A stretch of DNA of 64,000 nucleotides from Eudorina sp. 2006-703-Eu-15 (lineage: Eukaryota > Chlorophyta > Chlorophyceae > Chlamydomonadales > Volvocaceae): the NCBI GenBank assembly GCA_003117195.1, contig BDSI01000052.1:621501-685500 (forward strand). The letters are read 5' to 3'. Under the pieces are notes generated by a model. The model did no database searches, was not told the origin of the DNA, and was given only the letters and a program-made list of their open reading frames with translations. Positions within the stretch are counted from its first letter, which is position 1, and each line of letters opens with the position of its first letter. This document shows, piece after piece, positions 23,901 through 40,914 of the stretch. Position numbers and translations under genes: made by a program.

Positions 23901-24960
23901 AGTCCAAGCACGCCATGAAGATCAAGGAATCGGGGCGCAGCGCGGCGATACGGCGTGGCCTGGCAGACCTCTCGCAGCGGCTCGGGCCCCGTGCGCCCTG
24001 CTCGTATCGGTTCGTGCGTGACGTGGTGTAGGCCAGCTGCGTGAGCTGCTGTTTCCCCTTCCGCGTTTCCGCGCTTACATGCCTCTCGTCGGTTTGTATG
24101 GATTGGTACCCCTTCGCTGACACCCATCGTGCTCCCCTCGGCCGACCCTTGCCTCGCTGCAGGCCCGCGAAATCCAAGCACGACGTCAAGCTCAAGGGGT
24201 CGGGGCGCAGCGCGGCGATACGGCGTGGCCTGGCAGACCTCTCGCAGCGGCTCGGGCCCCGTGCGCCTAGCTCGTATCCGTTCGTGCGTGACGTGGTGTA
24301 GGCCGGCCAACTGCGTGAGTTGCTGTTTCCCCTTCCGCGTTTTCGCGCTTGCCTTCCTTCTGTTTGTATGGATTGGTACCCCTTCGCTGATCAAGGGGTC
24401 GGGGCACAGCGCGGCGAGACGGCGTGGACTGGCAGACCTCGCGTAGCGGCTCGGGCCCCGTGCGCCCTGCTCGTATCGGTTCGTGCGTGACGTGGTGTAG
24501 GCCGGCGAGCTGCGTGAGCTGCTGTTTCCCCTTCCGCGTTTCCGCGCTTACATGCCTCTCGTCGGTTTGTATGGATTGGTACCTCTTCGCTGACACCCAT
24601 CGTGCTCCCCTCGGCCGACCCTTGCCTCGCTGCAGGCCCGCGAAATCCAAGCACGCAGTCAAGGTCAAGGAGTCGGGACGCAGCGCGGTGAGACGGCGTG
24701 GCCTGGCAGACCTCTCGCAGCGGCTCGGGCCCCGTGCGCCCCACCCTTATCTGTCTGTGCGTGACGTGGTTTAGGCCGGCCAGCTGCGTGAGCTGCTGTT
24801 TCCCCTTCCGCGTTTCCGCGCTTGCATGCCTTCCTTCGGTTTGTATGGATTGGTACCCCTTCGCTGACACCCATCGTGCTCCCCTCGACCGACCCTTGCC
24901 TCGCTGCAGGCCCTCAAAGTCCAAGCACCACGTCAAGATGAAGGTGTCGGGGCACGGGCG
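17970..24960. repeat. Satellite array, about 27 tandem units of 250-274 bp
   Basis: Counting the shared CTCGCTGCAGGCCC landmark gives 26 units plus one that has lost it (near 24390). Landmarks fall at 18151, 18421, 18671, 18937, 19207, 19457, 19731, 19981 and so on to 24906. Unit lengths cluster at 250 (lacking 20 bases around CTCTCGCAGCGGCTCGGGCC) and 266-274. A CCAT duplication marks the units near 19693 and 21503, about 1.81 kb apart, which suggests block duplication. Each unit carries TATGGATTGGTACCCC, a pyrimidine tract and a CTGCAG that resembles a 3' splice site. Long open frames on both strands follow from GC-rich repetition and shift frame between unit types. They are not called genes. 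Confidence 0.95.
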
Positions 24961-24974
24961 GGTTAAAGTAGGTA

Positions 24975-25049
24975 GTGGCTGAACTGGCGTTCCGTCGGCA
25001 GCACCCACAAGCTGATGGGTGACGGGTTCGATTCCCGTTTACGCCGAAC
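24975..25049 (+). other. tRNA-like segment with Pol III A/B boxes at the array edge
   Basis: TGGCGTTCCGTCGGC resembles an A box, and about 40 bases on GGTTCGATTCC is a near-perfect B box within a good T-arm (ACGGG/CCCGT). The acceptor and D stems pair poorly and the anticodon loop would be 8 bases, so this is not a functional tRNA. A decayed tRNA or SINE head is more likely. Confidence 0.35.
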
Positions 25050-27348
25050 ATAGGCTGATAAGGTAATGAGCACTAGAGGTACGGCAGCCGCCCGAGTTTG
25101 AAGGCATCTCATCACGTTGCTCACCGGATAAATCTTAAACCCCAAACCCTCATCACCTCGTTCACTGTGGGGCATTTGGTGGGCTGAGATAACCAGGTCG
25201 CGGCTTTCCAGGGGCCGGAGGGGGGCCGTGGGACAGCACACATGAACGCACAGCAGCGGCGACAGACCCCGCCGGGGCCATGTCTGGCCATGAGCCTCAT
25301 TGGACAGACGAGACGAGTGCCGCACGACTTGAGACATGCCGGCCATGGATTAACGATTAAAAACGGCCTCTTTGGTGGAGTTTCGTCATTTGGGAGGTGC
25401 TATGTCGGGTGAACAGGGGTGAACAGGGATGAACTAAGCGCCGCGTCGTGCGGTCATCGATGTTTGTGTTGTGTTGGAGGATGTGTTCTCCGTTTTCTAC
25501 GCAATAACCAGAGGGTCGGATGGCGAATGTGGTCCTCCCTCTATGCCCAGCGAGCAGTGCAGGGTGTCACACACACACACGGGGGAGCGAGCAAGCCGGG
25601 ACAGCCCTAAGACCGGAACGTGATATGATTCGGAGATGTCGAGAGACACTTACACGGCACGCTGCTGTTCATGCCTGCACGTGCGAAGACACCTTGGTCC
25701 CACAGGGCGGGTCACATGGTGGGTGCTCTCCCACAGAACAGTGCGGGTCAGGTCCCGCCCCAGCAACACGGCACCATTGCGGCGGAATCCGGTGACAACC
25801 GTGGTCCTGCCTACCTTCCTTGCCGGCATGCCGGACGGCTCATCATGTAGAGCAACGAGGCGCCCGACGCCATCCGGAGCAAATCGGCATCCTCGCATCA
25901 TCAATCCATCTCCTCGCCAACACGCATCAGTGTCGCCACAACCGTGCCCGTGCACAGTGCCGTGGGTGGGCTTCTCATTAACCAGTGCCGCCACACCCGT
26001 GACGGCCACCACCGCCACCACCACCGCCGACAGCCGGACCGGCCTAACCCCCACTCGCTACAGCCACCATCGGCCCCACGCTCTCCGTCCGCCTACGTCC
26101 TTTTTATCTTGCGACCCAGCGGGCCCCCTCCTTTCCCCCAGTTTCCTCCCAGTCCTGGAGTGACAGGCCACGATGTCTTTTATCCGAGCACACACATGCC
26201 TATAGGCACAAGCAGGCTTGGCAAGCCCGAAGCGCCAGACCGCAGCGCCAGACCGCGCAGAACAACAAACAAGATAACAACGCGGTTCGCGGCATCTCGA
26301 TTGGGGACCAGAGCCTGCAGACCCCTCCGTCTGCTCGAAGGACATCCGTGCACAGACGAGGACAACTCCAGGGGCCACTGTCTGTTGTCGTGGAGGCGCA
26401 TCAATGCCAACGTCCAACCCTTCGGTCTACAACAACGCACCCGGTGCGCCCTTGCCGTGTGGGCGGTACGGTGGGTTCGCTGGACGGGCTGTATGGGGAC
26501 GCAGCGGGTAGTCACCGTAGATGGGCGCTGGGCTGCGGCAGAGTCCCTGGACGCTTGCACAGTCTGTCGTTGTCGTTGTCAGTCAGTGCGCCGCTGGGGA
26601 CGGGCTCCACCCCTCCACCCCTCCACCCGCCGCTCGTGGGCTCCCGACCTTTTGGCACCACACCACCTACAGCAATGGACTGTCCTGCAAGCTCATGTAT
26701 CGTACATTCGCGCGCGTTCCGCTTTGTGTGCGTTTCCCACAGCCGAGCTGGGCCTGCCGTGGGTTTTGTGCCACAGGCACGTTCACACCCGTACAGCCAC
26801 GGACGCAGCGGCGCCCCCCTTCGCGCTCTTTCGACCCCCCAGATTCGCAGACCATCACCGCCGCCCAGTGCACTGCTGCACGTGCTGCAGACGCGGGGAA
26901 CGCAGACGCGGGGAACGCAGACGCGCCCCACATGGACATGCACATGCACATGCTGGTCAAGGCTTGCAAGGGGACGACGGTTCAACGGCAGAAAGACTGT
27001 GCAAGCGTCCAGTGCCCAGCTGCTCGACTACGCGGAGAAGCCGAACCCGCCTGACGTTCCCTGGCGCAGCTCGGCGACGTGCGCGGCTGCATCCCGCTGC
27101 ATGGTTCCACCCGCGTTCGGCATGATGTCGTACCGCGTGATGTCGTACAGCGCACGCACCCCACCCTGGGTTGCGGGCAGTGCCTCCTGACGGGCTGCCG
27201 CGCCTCAAACTCTCCTTAACTCCTCTCGGCGCACATGCACCCGTGCGACCGGCTATGCCGGCTGCTGCAGCTGCTGCGGCTGCAGTTTCCGCAGCACAGG
27301 CCCCGTGAAGACTTGACCGACGACCGCCGGGTGGTGCAAGGCCGCACA
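25050..27348. other. Intergenic region downstream of the ShKT-aldo/keto reductase gene
   Basis: No supportable gene. Long frames (for example 25944-27125 plus) overlap others and have no domain. Features seen: a (CA)n run at 25570-25580, ACGCGGGGAACGCAG-type tandem repeats near 26890-26920, and a minus-strand TGTAA (TTACA at 25650-25654) that is rather far to be the end of the neighbouring gene. Confidence 0.45.
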
Positions 27349-33529
<6,181 letters not shown>

Positions 33530-35340
33530 TCCTTCACGTCAAGGCCACGATAGATACACCTTTACGTTTTGCAACAGTTGACACACGCACACGCACCTAC
33601 GTAGTTGAGTCAGCTCATATGTTCAGACGTGATATAACTAGTGTTGACGAAAATAAACCAACACATGACAAAATTGTGCAGGCTAAAGTGCTCGTCAACG
33701 ACCAACCGCCGCTGATGACCAGCAAGCAGCAACGGATGACGGCCCCTGTCAATCGACGTCTCGACGTCTCAACAAGGGAACAGAATATCAAACTCTGCAT
33801 ATTGTATCAAGTACCTCCCTGGAAACTGCTGGTGCTTTCGAGCCTCTCCCGTCCGGTCTGGTCCGGCGAGGTCTGGCGTGCGTTGAAACAGGGGACATGG
33901 GCGGTGCCGTCCCTGACCGTCGCCATCGTAGCACCATCGTTCGTTGTCGCCGTTGAACTTGGACTCGGTTCGTACGAGGGCTAGTGCCGCATTTAACTCA
34001 AAGCATCTTCACTCGTCCGGGGGCATATGGATGGATATTACATCAGGTCACAGAGGGTCACAGCGGACCGCACGGAGGGATCAGCGGCGCCTACCGGGTA
34101 GGAGAACCCCCACCGGCGCCCCGCCGACAGCGCATCGAAGCAGCCCCGCTCCACAACGCTGCGAGGATGAAGAGATGCCAGACCCGCCGACTTGAAGGCA
34201 AGCATCCCGCGGGTCTCGGGGTGGTCGTGGTTCGCTGCAATGCAGGTTGTAACGGCATCCACAGCGCCCGCTTTCGCGCAAGGGGGAAGGGGGGGGCCGC
34301 TGCGGAATCCGTTGTGTGGGGGATGTGCAGGCGTCAAGTCCTCAGGGAAACAACGGCACGTCCTGACCACAGCTGACCAGATGTACCTCTCCCGCGATGT
34401 CCAGTTGTCCACACATGCGCCGGGGGGACCTGCTGGTCTCCCCGCGGACCTCCGCAGGCACGTGTGGGCCCCCTCCCCTTTCCCCTCTTTGCAAATGTCA
34501 GTTTTCAAACATTTGCATTCTGTTTGAAAAGCTGACAACCCGTGTGCTGTTCTGAGGACGACCCTGGGTCCTCTTGTAGGAAGGTGCCGGTCGGCGCCGT
34601 CGTGCGTGCCGCACATTACCCCCGTCCTGTCGAAGGCCCCCCAAGATTTGACCTAGTTGCGTACTACCCGCGCTGCCGGGAGCCCGCGGGAACCAGAAGG
34701 AATTGTTTGTGCCGGAGCCTGCAGGAATCATTGGCGATTCGATGGCGGCAAGCAACCAGTCTATTCAAGCACATCCAATCGGACAGGACCAGGCGGCCCG
34801 AGCTCGTGCATAATAACCAAAGAGTCCTGGGTGGCTTTTGGATGACTTCCAACTGCAATGTACCGCCCACGAACCGCACTTGACCCTCCTTACCCAGCGT
34901 CCGCCATGGTGTCTATGCATACTTCTATAGTAAGGGCCGCTGGGCAGGTTGGGCGCGGGTTACTTCCACCAGAGTTACGTCAGAAACATGTCAGAAGTTA
35001 CGGGCAGCACGGGCGCAGTTATAAAATCATCTGTTAAGCTTTATCACAAGACGTCTGTATCAGAACGAAATTAGTCGCGTACCCACGAGGCTTTCAGGCA
35101 GTCCAGCCTCTCGCCACGGGCCCCTCGCTGCATGTACGGCGGTCGGCCCGACAGAGCAGCTTCTCGCCTCCGCGGACAAGGTCTCGGACGGGTGCCATTC
35201 GACCGCACAAGCAATCCGCATTATTTCGTTTCAATCATAAACATTGCTCAATTACATTTTAAAGGAACTACGCATATACGATAAAACATGTCCGTTGCAA
35301 TCCTTGCAGCTGAGTAATTCTGCATTCTCTCTTTGATAGC
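33530..35340. other. Divergent region between the ShKT-AKR and VHS-GAT genes
   Basis: Contains the 5' flanks of two divergent genes. AT-richer stretches lie at 33600-33700 and 35000-35340 and are likely promoter DNA. A minus-strand frame at 34038-34616 (192 codons) includes AGAVDAV, loosely like an armadillo-repeat helix. It has no partner exons and no repeat periodicity, so it is not called. Confidence 0.45.
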
Positions 35341-38300
35341 ATGGCACAACAAAATGACAGATTGGCTCGATCGTTGATTGATCCTTCGGGTCGCGAAGTG
35401 TCATGGGCCCTTGTTTTCCAAGGCGTGAAGAATATCGTGAAGACTAATAACCTCAACAATGATACCCTGACATGTATCAAGGGCTGGCTCAAATCAAATG
35501 ACAACCAGCTGCATATACCGCTGCTTGCGCTCACGGTGAGCACTGGCGGGTTGCAGGGTATGCCTTGATGTTGGCGACACAGATAAGAGGCAGCCTTAGT
35601 TACACCTAATGTGAACCTCTTCTCGAAGCAGTTTCATTTTGGCTGGGCGTAATGCAGGTTCTGCACACTATATCTCTTAACTGCGGAACGGTGGTTCGCA
35701 ACCAAATGGCAGCACCGAAGCTTTTTCAGCGACTGGAGAAGCAGCTGGCAAGGCCGCAGGGTCCACAGGTTGTGACCGCCCTTGTGCAAATCCTCGTCGA
35801 TTGGACATACCTATTCAGGTAGGAGCAGTGCCCTACCAAGGAAGATCTACATCTGCATGCGCTTCCGTTTGTTTGAGCATGGACGGAATGCTAATGCAAA
35901 AAGACGGCTTGGGGTTTTATCCCAAAACACAGGGGTTGGGGTTTCGACGCCCCTTCGGTTGCATTGATCGCTGAGCGCTGCACGATCTGCTGGGTTGCTG
36001 TCTACCACGTCATACGTCATGACAGCTAAACGCATGTCAGCTACCGACGGAATGTGCTGCTTGGTCGCGCGCGGGCTCCAGTACCGACACAGCCACCCCG
36101 GCCGCCCCCCTGCCCCCTGCCCCCTGCCCCCTGCCCCTGCCCCCTGCCCCCTGCCCCCTGCCCCTGCCCCCTGCCCCCTGCCCCCTGCCCCCTGCCCCTG
36201 CCCCCTGCCCCCTGCCCCCTGCCCCCCCTGCCCCCTGCCCCCTGCCCCCAGCCAAGAGGAGCTGGGCCACCGCAGCCAGGCGCTGCTGGACCAGCCGCGG
36301 CACCGCCAGATGGCGGCGGGCTGCACGCCTTCCGCGGCCGTGCTGGCCATGCAGGAGGAGATGCAGCTGGGGGTGCCGGCCGTGGCGCCCATCCGCGGGG
36401 AGGACTTCATCCGCTGGATGTACCGGGGAGGTGAGCGCCGGGGACAGCGGGTTGGGCGACGGGGGGCGAGCGGGGTAGGGCGGGGGACAGCGGGGGACAG
36501 CGGGGGACAGCGGGGGACAGCGGGGGACAGCAGGGGACAGCTCGGTAGGACGGGAGAAGGCGGGAGAGGGCTCCGCAGCGTTAGGCAAGTTGATCATCCA
36601 ACGGGTAGGCCCGCCGACGGCTCAGCCGGTGTTATTGGTGATCGGACAGGCGCGTGTGAAGACCAAGACCGGGTCGTTGTGCCGTCGTGACAGAGGGCTA
36701 ACTGCTGGAGGAGGGGAGGAATGCCGCTCGCTGACAGTCGCCAATATACTTTTGCGATTTGGAGCAGGGGTCATGGACTCTTTCGGAAGGCCGGGACTGA
36801 GCGTGGTGTGGGCTGTCTCGTGGAAATCTGGTAGGAGCGAGGACGACCATCCTATGGCGGACTGCTGCCTCGCCTCCCGTCAAGAATAGGCCCGACACAA
36901 ACATCCCACGCCGTTTGGGTTGATGTTGATACGTGGTCGTGTACAGCGGGCAGCTCAGGTGGCAGGACTCTTTTCTCACCTTGCCAGTAACGACATATTG
37001 TCTGCGTGAACCCTCGCCCTCTCAGCAGCGCCGGCGCCCGTCATGGGCGCTCCTCCGACCTTGTCCTCGCCAGCTGGCGCAAGCGGCGGCGCGGCCGCTA
37101 CAGTGCCGATGACGGTGCAGTCGGGCGCATTGCCGGGGGGCGCACCGCCGCCGATCATCACGCCTGCGGTGAGCCACGTCCCCGCGGCTAGGGTTTAGGG
37201 CTGGAGGGTGGTGAGGTTTGTAAGTTGTATAATTACTCATTCAGGAGCCGGAACCCGGCGTATCATTTCATGTACGGCAGATGATGTACGGCAGACCACA
37301 CGTTCTGCCGAAGTGCGCACCGGAAAGCATTGGAGGTCGAGCCCTTCTTGTCTCGGTTGGCGTTGCTCAAGTTGACGCGCCTGTGCGCAGCGTCGTCAGG
37401 CTATAAGCCGGCGCCAGCTGACCGAGAGAGCCCAGAGCCCAACCTGCTGACCGAGAGAGCCCAGAGCCCAACCTCCGTTGACCTCCGTCTCAACTGCGTG
37501 TTACCTGGTGACCCGTACGGCAGGTTCCGGAGCTGTGTAAGCGGATGCAGGCGGACGCTGAGCGGCTGACCGCAGCCCTGTCGTGTTGTCGGGCGGCTGT
37601 TCGGACGGGCCGGCAGACGGATCTGACGGCGGCCATGGATGCGGCGTACCGGGAGGCGGAGAGGTGCAGCCAGTGGAGGCGGAGGGTGCAGGTGGGGGCG
37701 GGGCGGGGGGTGTGTTGTGCACGGAGTCGTGCGGGTGTGTTTTGCCGCCCCGTCTTTGCCGCTGGGGAGGTGTGTTTCGTGTGCCGCGTAGCGGGGGAGT
37801 GCCTAACGATCGATACGAGGACGGTGGGTTCCATTTTTTCTGCAAGCCAGCCCATCCGGGGACCCCGCCCGCACCTCCCTTCCGCCGCCGCAGGACTACA
37901 CCCAGAGCACCGACGAGCCGCCGGGTCTGTCCGCGGTCCTCGCCGCCACCGACGTCATCAACAGCGCACTGCAGGCCTGGCAGCAGTTCACCGGGCAGGA
38001 GGTGTACGGCCTGATGCGCATCCACGTTCCGCCGATGCCGCCGGGCCTGCGGCGGCCCCGCACGTCCCCCCGCACGTCCGCGCCCGCAAGCCAGCCACCG
38101 CTGCCCACCACCAGCCGACCGCAACAACCCGCGGACCTGCTGATGGACCTGCTCAACATCGGACAGCCGGGGCCCGCCACCGGCCCCGCCACTGGCGCCG
38201 TGGGGGTGGCTACAGCAGCCGCCTCCGTTCCCCTTGGCCAGCATCAGAACGCCTTGGGCGCCACCGCGCCGTTGGGTACCGGCAGTGGCAGTGCCCATCC

Positions 38301-39489
38301 GCCACCGTCAAGAGCCGTGCCGCAACTGCCGACGCCCTCGGGGAACCCGTTTGCGCTCGGACAGTCCGGCGGCGCTGCCGTTGGCGGTGTCACCGCCAGC
38401 GCCCCAAGCGGACGCAAGCCGCAGTCCGAATGGGATCCATTCGATGTGGCCCCGGCGCCGGCGCCGGCCCCAACCCCCCGGCCGGGTGCGCCGCCAGCCT
38501 CGTCCTTTGCCGCCGTGACTACGGACGCAGCCGCCGCCGCGACCCTGTGGGGCTTCGCTCAGCAAGACAGCGGCGCACCCGCCGCCGGCCCGCCGTGGCC
38601 GAGGGGGACGAGCAGCGATCCGTTCAGTCCCAACCTGTCGGCGCAGCTGCCCAGCACCGGCCTTTGGTCTCCGTCGGAGGCCTCCACCGCTTCAACCACC
38701 CCCAGTACCCGACCGGCCTCTACGACTGGGGGCCCTGCGGCCAGTTCTGTGGGGCAGCTGCCCAACGGCCATCCACCGGCCAGCGGTGGAGCGGCGGGGG
38801 CGTCGTTCTCCGGCAGGAGCACCGGGTACGGCAACGGCGCGGCTCTGACGCCACCCCCTCTCGAGTGGCAACCAGAGTACGACCGCCTGGCTTCGGAGCT
38901 GCGGTCTTTGTGTACGGCGCAAAGTAACGGGTCGGGTGCGATCGGACGAGGCGCAGACGTGGCGTCATTGCTTCCGGAGGTGCTGGCGCGCGTACGGCGC
39001 ATGTGCGAGGCGTTGGCGGCGCAACACGCCAGTCAGGTTGCTGCGTTGGCGTCGGCGGCGCCGTCACCACACTCGCCGCACCCGCCGTCGCCGTCGGGGA
39101 CGACGTTGGCGCACCCTACCCGAAGCGGCCCCGGTGGCCCGTTGAAGCTGCGAGAGGTGGCGTCGGCGTCGGCGATCTCGGGCGCCGGCGCCGGCGCGGC
39201 GGAGGCCGGGCCGGGACTTCATGGGAACGGCGCGGCAGCGGCGTCGGGCGCAGGCGGCGCCGGGGGCAGCTGGCTGGGGTTTGCAGCGGGCAGCACCCGT
39301 CCTCCAGTTGTGGGACCCCTGCAGCAGCACCTCCTACAGCATCAGCAGCACCCGCACCCGCAACCACAGCAGCATCCTACACCATATCCGCCTTCGGCGG
39401 CGCAACAGCATTTGCAGCCACCACGGCCCAACGGGGTTGCGGCGAATCCGTACAGAGCCGCTGGGGAGGAGCCGCCGTCGCTGATTTAG
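35341..39489 (+). CDS. VHS-GAT domain clathrin adaptor, TOM1/TOL-like (6 exons, 812 aa)
   Basis: Exons: 35341-35535, 35658-35818, 36252-36430, 37029-37168, 37524-37691, 37894-39489; all in phase. Residues about 1-120 read as a VHS domain (LARSLIDPSGREVSWALVF..., LLALTVLHTI, then VQILVDWTYLF). After a Pro/Ala/Gly linker, about 226-325 is helical with the heptads of a GAT domain. The long Pro/Ser/Ala/Gly tail carries a clathrin-box-like DLLMDLL (362-368), an EH-binding Asn-Pro-Phe (432-434) and two AP-2-binding Asp-Pro-Phe (462-464, 523-525). The family sorts ubiquitinated membrane cargo between plasma membrane, trans-Golgi and endosomes. No GAE or FYVE domain is seen, so it is not GGA or Hrs. 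Intron 2 ends in a C-rich repeat abutting the acceptor. A poly(A) signal follows at 39608. Confidence 0.85.
36106..36251. repeat. CCCTGCCC microsatellite forming the end of VHS-GAT intron 2
   Basis: Roughly 20 units of CCCTGCC/CCTGCCC run directly into the CCCCCAG acceptor of exon 3, so the repeat itself acts as the polypyrimidine tract. Confidence 0.9.
36480..36541. repeat. GGGGGACAGC minisatellite in VHS-GAT intron 3
   Basis: Six tandem copies of an 11-base unit (GGGGGACAGCG) begin about 50 bases after the exon 3 donor. Confidence 0.85.
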
Positions 39490-39607
39490 GCCCCGCGGGG
39501 ACCTCTTCGGAGGGCGACCTCTGCGGATGCTGTCGGATGGCGCTGCCGGTGCGAGGAGGGGGTGGGGGCGCTAGAGGGGGGGGCAATGTAGTGAAGGAGC
39601 TGCGCGG

Positions 39608-39612
39608 TGTAA
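39608..39612 (+). terminator. TGTAA polyadenylation-type signal of the VHS-GAT gene
   Basis: Lies 119 bases after the stop codon, in the expected position and orientation for a volvocine poly(A) signal. Confidence 0.6.
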
Positions 39613-40914
39613 GGCCCTTTGCAGTGCCAGGGCGTCTGCGGACAGGATAGAATAGCGAGCGCGCTAGCAATAAAGCGCTGAACGGCTGGAGCCGTGGGGC
39701 GAATCGTGTCGTTGACGTGGTTTGAAACCCGGCGAAGGGCACGCGCCCTCAGCGTGCAGGACAAGCTCATAGCTTTCTTCATTTCTCCGCACCTTCGGAG
39801 CGAAAATCAGGTCGTACATCACAGCAGGTCGCGATCAAGTGGAAGCACTAGGAACAGCACTGAGGGCAACCGGATCGCTCGGAGGCCGACATGGGAGGGG
39901 AGGGGGGGGATTTTTCTGCGGTCGCCGTGGCAGGTGGGGGCGGTAGTGATTTAGTGGCTGTGGGTCATGTGCGAGTATGTGGGGAACTGGTGAAGCTAGT
40001 ATTGGGTGAGGCCATCAGCCAGGGGCTGGTTGCGTGATTATACAGCCATGATATCAAACTCGTTTTGCATCGAATCCTAGGTGTTGCGCCCACCAATCTA
40101 TTTAGGTTGGTCGCGCCCGCCCGCCAGCTGACGGGCCGTGCATCTGAATGGCCGTGTCCCCAACACCAACGGCATCTCTACCTGCCTTGCCGATCGTGCA
40201 CGCTGCACAATAGTCGGGCATGTTTTAGACCGGGCGTGGGGGGAGATGTGTGTGATTAGCGTGAGCAGCGCGCCGGCAAGACTGACCGCCGGCTGGACGC
40301 AGGGGTACGTAGTAGCGTGGGTACAAAGCGATCATCTCGTGCAGCTATGTCTGGGTTGAGCAGGGCCGATATGGTACACAGGGCTTGACGTGTGAGGATA
40401 GGATGGGTTTAAATGACGCACGTGAGTTTGCCAGACTTTTAGAATGGGGAACTTCTAACCCGACCTTTCTGACGTCGGGCGGATGGTGCGTGCGTCCAGG
40501 TGCGTGATCGACCTTCTGAAACGTGAAGGTGGGTCCCAAAGACCCTGGCCAGTAATGGGGAACTCCAACGCGAGCGTACCTCAATCCGTGGAAACGCCTT
40601 GGCTCCTGCCCTCGAGAACCTGCGGCGATATGGGAAGCCGCTAAGCGGTTGTATTGCGTTTGCTTGTGCTATTCGGCGCCAGGCTTTTGATAATGCTGGT
40701 CCCTTTGGTAGGCATGAAAGCCACATGTACGATGCGCATGATTAAAGCCGATCGGAAAACAAGAAAGGGCACCAGGCCAAAGATTTACCTGGCAGTTTGT
40801 ATGTTATGATACATATGATAATGCAACAACGTTTTGTGTTCTTGAGTTGCAACGTGGCTTGATTAGTAATGTTTCGGGCGCACGCCCAAGTTTCACAAAC
40901 AAAGCTCCCACGAA
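39613..40914. other. Intergenic region between VHS-GAT and the first LRR gene
   Basis: No gene seen. Frames of 80-120 codons occur on both strands without domains or usable splice context. The last 180 bases before 40915 are AT-richer and probably promoter DNA. Confidence 0.45.

Noticed and set aside
17970..24960. A CRISPR array
   Set aside because: The units are contiguous 250-274-bp tandem monomers with no alternation of short repeats and unique spacers, in a spliced eukaryotic genome.
34038..34616. Minus-strand 192-codon frame with an armadillo-like stretch (AGAVDAVTTC)
   Set aside because: Only one weak motif, no repeat periodicity, no splice partners; frames of this length are common by chance in this GC-rich DNA.
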